A stretch of 64,000 bases of DNA, taken from Carposina sasakii. Lineage: Eukaryota; Arthropoda; Insecta; Lepidoptera; Carposinidae. The DNA lies in contig CP053165.1 in the NCBI GenBank assembly GCA_014607495.2, positions 2,598,906 through 2,662,905 of the forward strand. The letters are read 5' to 3'. The position numbers were made by a program, and so were the translations under genes. Positions 23,201 through 35,200 of the stretch are shown one piece after another. Each line of letters starts with the position of its first letter. Within the stretch, counting starts at the first letter, position 1. The notes beneath the pieces are model-generated. The model saw nothing but the letters and a program-made list of their open reading frames with translations. It was not told the origin of the DNA and did no database searches.

Positions 23201-26200
23201 CTTGTTGTGAGAGCGTACTTTGTAAGATGGCCTTGTTTGTGAGAAGTATGACAGAATAGGCAACAACGTATGTTAATCATCATTAATTAACAGCCCTTTT
23301 CTCATGCAGATGACAACTCTGACGATGCCAGTGATCATCCCGCTGCTCCTACAGACCTCGCTGGTACAGATCAAGACGGCGAGCAAAGTCCCATAGCTGT
23401 AGTTGCCAGTATATCCGTAATGGAAAACTCCAGTGCGGCCGAGGTCGGCGCACGATCAGGATAGGCCGTATAAGCAATTGTGACGGTAGACAGCATCGAT
23501 CCCCACCACCGCCTATATAAGCAGGCACTCAATCGGAGTGCAGGCATTTGCTGTTCAATCCTTGGTTGGTAAGGTGGTTGGTTTCGACGCTGCTTACTGT
23601 AAGTTTGTTCCATTTATTTATTTTTGTATGTACATCTGTGATTATTAGATTATTGCTAATTCGTGGAAATTAACGGCTGTTTGTTTATTAGATTGATCAT
23701 ATTCTTGTTGTTATTTTGTTAGAAATTTAAATTATAATTAAATTAGAATAATTGTGTCTCAATATTGTTTTTTTTTATATTTAAACACTTCTGGTTCCTA
23801 AGAGTATATATAACCTGCTGACGTACAACCCGCCATTTTCTTCACAGCTGACGGTTTCTATAATTATTATTATTGTTAAAACTACTGATGTGCAAATTTT
23901 CGGACGAACAGAAATAATTTTTGGATTTTTTTTTGACATTCTCTCCCCACTCGCCCCACCCTGAGTGCGCCTGCTGACGCTCAATTCAATTGATGTCCTC
24001 ATCTAAACTATCAATTGCACTCAAAATCGATCGGCCTAAAATCACCATCAAAAATACAACGCTACCTCCCCGACTATCACCACTTTAGCGTAAGGTTTAT
24101 TTCAACAAAGCTGTCTAAGTTTGTTTAGGTACATGTCATAATTTTGCACTTTGGTTTCCTATGATAACGGTGCCGTCATATAGTGGTGAATAATGTCACT
24201 AGAGCGTTATGATATGCCTCAAGCAGAAAAACCTTATTTAGTTGTTAAAAAAATCAATACTCAATAATTTATTGCATTAATATGTAGTTAAGGATCTTAA
24301 TTAATAATTTACAAATAACATAATATGACCCTGTTGGGCACAGAAACATGTTTTTAGTGTGGTAGGCAGACTGAAGCATTTCATAGTTAATTTTGTTAAT
24401 CTAATAAGTTAATCTTCGCAAATCTCCTAATATCAATTTGGTATTGTGATTCAATGATTAACCTAACTATGCATTTATTTTCAGGACCCAGTATTGGTTT
24501 TTATCCTAAAGGTAAGTGACACGTTTATTAACATTTTTAGTGTTTTTTAAAAGAATTTTAATCTGTTCTAGGGCCCACCCAGAGGGTGAACGCGGGACTT
24601 ATCACTGATAATTTACATCTGTTGCCATTATGTTAAACGTGGCTCTGGGTTCTCCCCAATGATCCTGCTGTTCTGGCTACTCCATTGCGGAAACACTGCG
24701 GTGTGTATTATAATAATATCTTAATATATAAAAAATCCGTGTCAACTGATATTCATGAAAATTGGCATATATATGTAATTTGGTCCAACTTAGATGATAG
24801 GATAGTTATTATTTAAATTAATGGTCTTAATAATTAATAAAAAACTGATCATCAACGTTGGTTGTTGTTATTAATCGTACGTTCCATAAGTCTGCAACAG
24901 ATGGCGCCTATTTAGAGTATATATACTATTGAATAAATGTTATAAAAATGTTATGTTAATTTGTGTTAAATTTGTCTTTCAAATCTGTCTTAAATCACTA
25001 AGCCACAGCAACGCGTGGCCGGGTCTGCTATGTAAGTATGTATGTAGTTTAAAATCTATGTTTTTTATAGGTGTGCCGAAAAGTTTTTTGGCAAATCAAG
25101 TCAATCAAGATTCCATTGAACCTCAAGGTAAGTGTGGAGAATAATGAGTTTAAACAGGGTGTAATAAAAGAGGATAAGCGAAATCTACAGAGAATCTAGT
25201 AATTTAACGACGCAACCCCATTGAGTTTGGGCTCATTTGATTCGATTAGGTCATATTATTAACAAATAATAAAAGTTTTTTTTTTAATTATTTTATTGAC
25301 TTGTGTTGCCTGTGTATGTGTATAAGCCAAATAAGTAATGTTCTATTCTATCTTATTGTAATTTCAGATTATGTAGCAGGTCAGCCGCCGCCGGTGTCAA
25401 ACATTAGCGTAACACAATACAACGCGCCGCAGTGGAATCCGCTTCCTGAACGCGCCTATTCGCCCACGGATGCGCATAACGAAAGTATGTCACATGATGA
25501 CGTCATGAACAAGATGAATAAAATTCTTTGTTTGATTTATACCGATGAATACATCGCCTGCATTCCTTTACTAAAAATGGTTTGAATCGTATGTGTTAAA
25601 TAGAAGCCAGAGAGTCATTGTGAGTGGCCATAGATCTGACGTTGCTGTTGTAACATCTGGGGTTCCGCAGCGGTCCATACTTGACCCACTACTATTTTTA
25701 ATATTTATAAATGATATCAAAGAGTGTTTTCACCGAACAAACTTCTTATTGTATGCTGATGACTTAAAAATCTTCAAGCCTATAAAAAGCATACAAGACA
25801 CTGTATTATTTCAGGAAGACCTTAATCGTCTTAACGAATACTGTAATAGAAATAAATAAAAAATTTGGATGCAGGCTGCTTCCGACCGGCCGGAGTGGAG
25901 GTTGTTGGGGGAGGCCTATGTCCAACAGTGGACTTCTCAGGGCTGTAAATGATGATGATAAACTTTGTTCCGAAACTTTAGTACAGGTGGATTCCCTGCG
26001 GGATCTAGGAATTTTACTTGATAGTAAGTTGCAACTAGACAACCATGTGGAAGCGATCAAGGCACGTAAAATGAGTGGTTTTGTAAGTAGAACGGCTGCA
26101 GACTTTAGAAGGCCCTCCCATACCTTTATCTGTATAATATTGGGATCCTTATTTTATAAATAAATATATAAAAAAAGTATAGAAAAATATCAAAGAAAAT

Positions 26201-29200
26201 TTCTTAAAATGACCAACTTTAAAAATAATAAACTAAAATTACCCTATATAGACTCATTGAAACGATATAACCCGTTATTGTTAAGTTGAAGACGTGTTCT
26301 TTTGCAAGTTATGTTATTCACTTTGACATAATAACATTAATTGACCTAAACTTGTAAATGAACTGTCTTACTGTGTGCCTAGACGAGCGGTGCAGCGTTT
26401 GGCAATAGTGAATGCATACAAGTTGTTTGCTCTTAAGGCCTGTCGCACTAATTCAGGCAAGCGAGTACCTCTGCGCAGGATGGTTCAATTGTATAATGAT
26501 AATTTCATGGATTATGATATAATGCATACAAGTAAATCTAGATTTAGGAGACATGTAATAGATATATTGAAGTGTAACGATGTAATCTAAAACTTCTGAA
26601 ACATAGTTTAATAATTTAGGATGGCGTATTGGTGGTATCAATACATTACAAATACATGCTTACCTACCCACAATTTATTGTATCTAATTAAGTATACCTA
26701 CTACAAACAATGAATGGCTTAGTCAGGAAAATTACAATTAATTTAGAATAACAATATAATTTAACTGATAGGTAAGGTATATATTACACTCGCTGGACAG
26801 TAACACTTATGGATAATGCGTGGATGATGTTGGTAGTGCATTTAATACACCATAGGTATACCTAATTTTGTTGCACAATAGTTATAATAGTTACAATAGT
26901 AAATTTAATGTACTACTGTTTTTCGTCCCTAATAAAGTAAATAAATAAACAAATTCCTTCCGTGCATGTCGTAAGAGTCGACTACGGAACTCGGCATTAT
27001 CCAGCGATAAGCTAGCAACGTGTCTGTGATAAATAATTAACACATGTCCCCGCTGTGCTAAACGTGGCGGTGTGATCTCCTTTGTGATCGTGCAGCTTCC
27101 CCATTTCGCGAACACAGCCGTGTCTGTATGTATGTTATTATTAAAACAAATAATAATGAGCCTCCCTTTTATCTGTCAGATACCCGCGAAGGTACAGAAT
27201 CGCCGGATCTACTACAATCTGGTCAGAAGCGAGTTAGCGCGTTTCAGAGACTGGGGCCCGTGACTCAAACGAAGAAACCTAAGCTGACCATCAATTTGAT
27301 GTGCAATAAGGACCAATCTGTCAGGTAAATTACGAATATAACTATATGTACCTAAATAGTTATTTATTTGTAGCTGTTACCCGCGACATTGTTCGCGTAG
27401 CCTTTAAAATTCTCGTTATTTCCCATTCCCATGGGAATTTCAGAAAATCCTTACTTCAAAAACACAGGACTTTTATAAGAATAGCGGATATGTACACCCT
27501 ATAAGGAACCTACTTGAACCTACTAAATTTGAAGTTTTTAGGTGTTAGTTTCTGAGATTTCGTGATTAATCAGATAATGGTATTTTGCTTTTATATTTAT
27601 ACTCTATGGACGTGACGTTAGGATGTATTTAACTTTTTTTATGTTGCAGAGAAGTAATAGAGCCAGAGGTATTCGTGCCCGTCCACGAAAGGAAGCTCGT
27701 ATTGGAAAGCAAGGACTGTACCGTGGTCAAATACAGAGCGGAATGGCCATGGAGAAGACCTGTTGAAATCACTAAGAAAGCATCTTTGAGAACTTCTAAG
27801 GTAATTGACGGAATATTGGTGTAGTTGGTATTGAGCCTGCTTGCGTATTTATATACCGTTGCTAGCGTCGCGGAGCGGGGATGAAGTATGGGAAGAGGGG
27901 AGCATCCTAATACTGTAGCCCTGCCCTTGTAGTGACTAGCCAAACTATTTGCATAAGCGTGTGGTTACAGCTACTGTGTTACACACACTGGCCCTGAAGC
28001 CCTATCATGTCGTCATGGCCTCATATTGCCACACGACTCAGTTCATAGTCGCACCTCCTCTTTTATACCTTCTCCATGGTTTGTACCCACGGCAAGACCT
28101 TAGGAACCTTAGCGTGGAACTAGGTTAATCTGTGTTATCTATCACATTGCTTGTTTTATAGAAATGCACGTAGAAGCGTGTAACAAACATTTTTCACGAA
28201 AAAAATATAATTGTTTTCTATCAAAATGCCAACGCAACCACTACATTGCGCTCGACCAAGTAAATAAAAAATATTTTCCTGAATTTAAATCATTTCCCTA
28301 CAATTTTTTTTTATATATAATTACGTTATTTGATGTACAGAGCCGCACTGTACCCCTCGTAAACGGTGGTAACGAAAAATATCTTTTATATTTCTAATCG
28401 AAATACGATCGCAGATATTATACCTAATTGATTATTATATAGTATTCCACTTAATGATATATGTTTTTGTTGCAGACTGTCATGATGTTAGAACAGGAAC
28501 AAATGGAGGAGATGTACGATGATAATATTTTCGTGCAAATATCTGCAAGTATTATTTATTAATTTACGTTATATTATTCATACATGTGCTGATGCGGGGC
28601 TTCACAAGAATACATCAGCTGCATCTCCTTCCGTACATGTCGTAAGAGTCTACTAAACGGCCCTGACTGTCGATTGGTGTAGTAGGTAGTGGCCCTGCCT
28701 GCGACGCCATAGGTCCAGGGTTCGAATCCCGGTAGGTGCAAACATTTATGTGATGAATATCGATGTTTGTTTCCGTGTCATGGATGTTTATATACTTATC
28801 TATGTACTTATATACCGTTGCTTAGTACCCACGACACAAGACCTTAGGGATCTTAGTGTGGGACTAGGTCAATGTGTTGTAAAGTATGAAAAAAAGACAT
28901 CAGCATTCTCTCAGGCAATAAGCTAGCAACTTGTCACTGATCATTTACATCTGTCCCTGCTATGCTAAACGTAAATCTGCAGACCTATTGGCTATCTTTT
29001 TTGACAGTTCATAGTGTTTAGAGAAGGGTTTAGGGGGTCGCGCCGCGTCAAAGTGAAAAAGGAATGTCCAAGAGTGTTACCTGGTTGTTTTCTCTTCTTT
29101 CTTCTTTCGCGCGGTATCTCTCGTAGTGTTCTGGGGTTTTTCACTTCACTATAGTCCACTTTTAGGGTACAGGCACTCTTATTGGGTAGGTCCGTTTGTC

Positions 29201-32200
29201 ACACACGAAAATTCACTTGTCGAGCAACAGGCGGCGCGGTTGTTTGGGAACTCGGTCGTTGGGCAACTGTCGTCATCAAGAAATAATAAAAAAAGTACAT
29301 CGTTTCCCAACATTTTTTTGGCATGAACTTACTTTATTTGATGTATAGAGTACGTACCCTTCGGCAACGAAAAACACCATACAGGGTGATTTTTGGTCGT
29401 CAACGTTCCCGAAAACTACGGAATCTCCTCATCATCACGATCATTTTTCTCCATGGAAGCATACCTGGGAAGTGTCTGGTTTTCAAAATATTAGGGTCCA
29501 AAGTTGAGAAAATAGACTGCGTTTTTCTGCATAAATGCACATAGACGCGCGTAGCAGGATTTTTTCACGAAAAATAATTAATATCTGTCTATAAAAAAAC
29601 TAACATAAACACTAGACACTATAAATTTCGCACGATCAAGGAATTTAATTTTTTTTTTTTTTTTTCCAGCATTTTTTTTGGCATAAACTTTATTTCATGT
29701 ATAGAGTACGTACCCTTCATTAAAGGTGGCCACAAAAAAACAGCTTGTATATTGAATATGTTATAGGTTCGGGGCTATCCCGGTACATGGACGAAGGAGA
29801 AAGTTTTGGACACCATCCTCAACGGTGTCAGAGGCAGTACTTTTATACCGTGCTTCATAGACGTAAGTATAAAAAAATATTTTGACACACTTCATCGTTT
29901 TAGCCATTACGACCTGTTGGTAGATGGTATAGTGCAAACTTATTATATGTAGGTACCATTGAAGTGGCCGCGTGGTGCCGGCAGAGTAGAATTCGTACCA
30001 CCCCATGTCTGCCCGTGGGTATCGTACGAGGCGATTAAGGGTTTCCGGGAGGTGGGCAGCAGCGCCTCCCGTGCTGACAACATAGTCCAAAATACAAACT
30101 GCGGTCACCAACCCGCCTGCCCAGCGTGGTGACTATGGGCAAATACCCCCCATGGCAGTCTTGTGACGTGCCCTGGGGGAGGCCTACGTCCAGCAGTGGA
30201 ATGCAATAGGCTGATGATGATGGTGATTGAATTTAGTAGCAAACTTTTTAGGAACTACCTATTGATGGTAGTAAAACAAAAAATGTGCCTAATAAAAATA
30301 TCTACTAATTTCGTTCTTTCGGATTTTTTCTACTTCTAAATAACATGAGGTATAGATCGTGGTAAGTGTCTTGATTAAGAAGTCAAGAGAAGAGTCTTTA
30401 GTAGTAGGTACCTACTTATAAAAAGTTTGAAAATCTAAAGAAGCAGATTTTGCAAATACAAAACTGAACCTTTTAGTAGATATGTCAACATGAAAAAAGC
30501 CTAACGTCACTAATATCCTACAAATATGAGTGTGCTCATATTTACTATCACTGCTTCTTAGAAATTTTAATATATATCTTTAAAAAAAACGAGGTATAGT
30601 CATTAGTGGTAAAAGAGGTCCCTGGTTCGAATCCTGGCTGAAACGGATGTTATTAGACTTATTTTCTTTAAAATATTTCAATAATTTGTTTAAATAATAA
30701 TGCCCGCAGCTTCTGTCGTCTAACCGTAAATGTAATGTGGCCTATGTTTTATTCTATTATGTACGCTTTATTATCTGCCAAGGTTCATCAAAACTTGCTC
30801 GGCGGTTTCTACATAATCTTTACATTTTCTCGCGAACTTTGATACTTTAATATTATAATTAATTAGGCAGTTGGAATAGTCTGATTAAATTCGTTATCCT
30901 ACCAAAAAAATGCATAGAAATAAAAATCTAATAGCTACAATCAAAAATCCTAGAACGCGATATTAACATTTTTTTCTAACCTACCTATACATCGCAATGC
31001 TAATCTTTATTAGCGAGGAGTCCGCTGCTACTCAGGGACTCGACGTGGCGTTTATTTATTGTGTTTTATTTAAGCCACGTGACCGGCCGATGTGTTCCTC
31101 AGGGTAAATGCCATTGTAATGTACCATGGATCATTTACAATGGAGGTTTGAAACGCTGAGTGAATGCAACGGATGGTCGGAGTGCTTTGCGTTTTCTTTA
31201 GAGATGCTTCCCTCAACCACACTGCAGTAGCGTATTCGACTCCGTTTTGCTGTGTTTTGCTGGAATATTAAGTCGGTCGACGAATAATAAATAATAGTAT
31301 TTTTTATCCCAGGATAACGTAGGACTTACCAGAGAAATTGTAAATACTATACGTTTTGTTACAAAAATAATTTAAACATCGCTTAACAGACGACGTACTT
31401 TTCTCCGTGGGGGAGAAAAAAGCACGCTCCGCCAATAAAATAGAACGCTTACAAATGTATCGAGCAACGCAAACGACGGATTAAAGTACCGCGTATTTAA
31501 ATCTGCCGAATAACCGCGGACATGCAGGGAGCAGAGCGGACAAAAGTACGCAGGGAGTCCTCGAAAAAAGGGAGCTAACACGGTTATTTTGCGTCACCTC
31601 ACTTACGTCGTTTGAAGCACCACCTCTATTCTGGATTCCGAAACTTTGATATTCACGTAGGTACCTACTACCTACACAGGGTATAACAGAAAGGGTATGT
31701 TAAATGAAAAGCTATGTAGTAGCTCTTCAGAGAACCTATTTCGAGGCTCGAAATCACATGTTTGTTTTTCAAGATTGTATGAACACTCCTGAGTTGTTTT
31801 GAATTTTTATTTATCTCATCGCGTTTATTAGGTTAGTAATACAGCTAATGTGTAGATATGTATCTATTTTCTATAATATAGTAAATCCATAATATAGTAT
31901 CAAAGTTTTCCGAAACCAGAAAAGAGATGGAGCTTCAAATAAAGTAAGTGAGGGGACACAGGTGAAATAACCGAGTTGCATCTCTATTCATTCCTCTATA
32001 GCGATCATTTCATAGAAGAGAATAATTCTATAAATGATCGCACACCGTGTGCGTTGAGTCCGCGGATGGTACGCGGTTGTCCGCGATAAATCCTCGGTGT
32101 ACTTTTCTCCCCCGCGGAGAAAACTCCGTCGTCTGCGTAGGCTATAAATGTATTCATTCATATCTAATTAAAACTTTACAAAATAAGTTTCAAGCTTCTA

Positions 32201-35200
32201 GCTTTAAAAATGATGAAATTTCCATTCAAACTATGATACCCTATTTCAACACTTCACAACCCTTTTTTTTTTCGAATAAAAAATAGCCTAATATCTACAG
32301 GCTCTAGCTAGACTATCTCTGTACCAAATTTTATTTCAGCCCGACTGACAGACAAAGTTATAATACCTATGAGTACCTAAGCATTGTGTATGAGTGAGTA
32401 GGTACCGACTTAGGGCTAATTAATTTAGTTACTTATCTACAAAGTTTAGGTTTTTTATCATATTTATCAACCTACAACAGAAAGAAAATAATACATAATA
32501 AAGTCCAATAAAAAAACTGAACCCTTATTAACTTTGTTGACCTCACTTTGTTGTCCGTCCGTCCCTCCGTCTGTCTGTCAAGACCCTTTTTCTCAGGAAC
32601 GCGTGGAGGTGTCAAGCTGAAATTTATATAACATACGCACTGTCTACTGTCCCTAAAAGCTGTAAAAAAATCAAAGTTCTAAGCCAACACAATCAAAAGA
32701 TACAGCCGTTTATGTCGCAAATTTTCGACTTTCGTAAGGGAATCAAAACCTACAAGTTTCTTCCCGTGAACTCAGAATCTTGAAATTGGGTACAAAGCAA
32801 CGCCATATAAAGGAAAAATTGCGAAAACCGTAAATTTTTAGTTACGTCATATAATAAAACAGGTTTGTACGGAACCCTCGGTACGCGACTCCGACTCGCA
32901 TTTGCCCGTTTATTTACAGTTCACCCCAGAGAGCTGCAGATTCCTTGTAATGCGATGTCGCACTGCGCTAGCTACTATACACCGATGCGGTTTCTCTATC
33001 AAAAGCGAGCACGTGGAACTCACTATGTCCATATCAATCACTAATATCACATTGAAGACCCTGGACTTCATACCGAGACTGGTTTTGAGGAAGCGCCTGT
33101 GTTTGGGCTACGATAGTGAAAGGGTGCTTAGTTTGAAGGAGTTTACTTTGGAAGAAGGTACGTTATGTCTGCCATCCTCTTATTTATTTCATACCTAGAT
33201 ACATTTAACAAGTTATAGAGCGCGCTTTGCAATATAATGATCATTTGGCAACGGTATGAACAAACAATTTTATGGGCGTGTCACTGTCAAATAGTAGAAA
33301 ATCAAGAAAATTTTGCTTACGCTGGGCACAATACAACGAAGTAATACTGACGCTATTTATAGACTATTAATAGCGACCCGCCCCGTGTGTTGTTTTAGCG
33401 AATATATTTGTCTATGTCTATAAACCTTCCTTTTGAATCACTATATCTATTTAAAAAAACCGCATCAAAATCCGTTGAGTAGTTTAAAAAAAATCTAAGC
33501 ATACATAGGGACAGACAGGCAGCGGGGAGCAACTTTGTTTTATACTATCGTCTTCAGCTTAAGTTTATTGCAGTCCACTGCTGGATATAGGCCTCCCCCA
33601 GGGCACACCACTGCCATGGGGGGGTTTTGCCCATAGTCACTACGCTGGGCAGGCCGGGTTGGTAATCGGATTTCGGTCTGTCGAATATGTGAAAATATAT
33701 TGTACTTACATTATATAGGGTGTAACAAAAAGGGTATGTTAAGCGAAAAGCTATGTAAATAGCCCATTATAGAGAACCTATCCACAAAATTTGAGATACG
33801 AAATCACATGTTTATTTTTCCCGATAGTATGGAGAATTTTTAAATATCTCAGGAATTTTCATACAATCTTCAAAAATAAAAATGTGATTTAAAGTCTAAA
33901 ATTTTGGAAATAGGTTCTCTATAGTGGGCTATTTATACAGCTTTTCGTTTAACATACCCTTTCTGTTACACCCTGTATAGATGTGAACACAGGAGGCCAT
34001 CCATATGTATCTATATTACTTATATATTACAGATGTCAGCCATTTTATATATTTTCCACTGAACCGAATGACAAATCAAGTGGAGCTCATGAAGATACCA
34101 AGTACCATAGTGTGGGAGTATGTTGCTGTACTGGATCTATCGTATAATAGACTAACGTGAGTACACTGCACATATTTATGACGACCGATTGGTGTAGTAG
34201 GTAGTGAGTGGCCCTACCTGCGACGCCATAGATCCTGGGTTTGAATCCCGCCCCCTGATTACGTAAAAGCAATAGCAAAGCCGAAGCCGCACGATCCCGA
34301 TAATCTCGAGTGTGTGTGTGTGTGTGCTTGTGCGAGGTGCGGGGCGAGGTGCGGGGCGCGGGAGGAAGCCGAGCGCTCGTTGCGCGCACGCACACACGAG
34401 ATTATCGCGATCGCGCGGCTTCGACTTTGCTATTGCTTTTACGAGTACGTAAACAGGGGGCCGGTGGGTACAAACATTGATATGATGAATATTGTGTGTT
34501 TCCGAGTCATGGATGTTTATATACTTATCTATGTATTTATATATCGTTGCTTAGTACCCATGACACAAGACCTTAGGGATCCTAATGTGGGACTAAGTTA
34601 ATGTGTTGTGAAGTGTGTGAATATTTAATATTTACTAGTGGACACCCGCGACTTCGTCCGCGTGGACTGCAGAAAAAACAAAATGTCGAAATTATCCGGG
34701 ATAAAAATATTTTCCTGGGTTAAAAAGTAGCCTATGTGTTAATCCAGGGTGCTAACCATACCAAATTTTATTAAAATCGCTCCAGCCGTTTTTACGTGAA
34801 AGAGTAATAAACATCCATCCATACTCACAAACTTTCGCGTTTATAATATTAGTAGAATTTATTTATTGGCTATTTACATGACTTTTCACTATTGGTGCGC
34901 CCACCACCGGGCTCTACTCTGCTCCACTGACCCTCGGATCTGATAACTGCGAAAACAAGCACATTAATAATCTACATATGTTTCGCCAACAACCGTGGCA
35001 TCCTCATGGCGTGGTGGGCGCACCCATGGTGAATGTTTGAACTTCCGAATTGTAACGCCTAATACAATTTCATTTACATGACTTTTCACCCCCCTGTAGG
35101 GATATGGATGGAATGGAAGATAGATTTTATATGTACATATTTTTTTAGCTCAATAGACGGATTCAACTTGTCTAAAAACTGTCCCCGGCTAAAAGAGCTC

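Larger units (their letters stand above)
17879..23803 (+). mobile_element. Ty3/gypsy LTR retrotransposon, complete structure
   Basis: Two 335-bp LTRs (17879-18213 and 23469-23803) look identical by eye and flank gag, protease, RT, RNase H and integrase. The 4-bp target duplication GTAT sits at 17875-17878 and 23804-23807, which fixes the LTR boundaries even though they lack the usual TG..CA ends. The order protease-RT-RNase H-integrase identifies Ty3/gypsy rather than copia. Two single-base indels in homopolymers break pol. No env-like ORF was recognised. It inserted within the fourth intron of the NXF-like gene in the same orientation. Confidence 0.95.

Noticed and set aside
23311..23465. 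The acidic frame DNSDDASDHPAAPTDL as an NXF-like host exon
   Set aside because: It lies between the gypsy integrase and 3' LTR, has no downstream donor before its stop, and belongs to the element.
17879..23803. Reading the inverted arms outside the gypsy element as its own terminal inverted repeats
   Set aside because: The 4-bp duplicates GTAT lie between the LTRs and the arms, placing the arms in the target DNA.
28665..28740. tRNA gene at the GGGTTCGAATCCC box
   Set aside because: The box is the head of a SINE whose body and second copy (34181-34620) are identifiable.
34087..34601. Overlapping frames of about 70-100 codons around 34087-34601
   Set aside because: They run through a palindromic MITE and SINE and are mirrored in both strands, as expected of inverted repeats.
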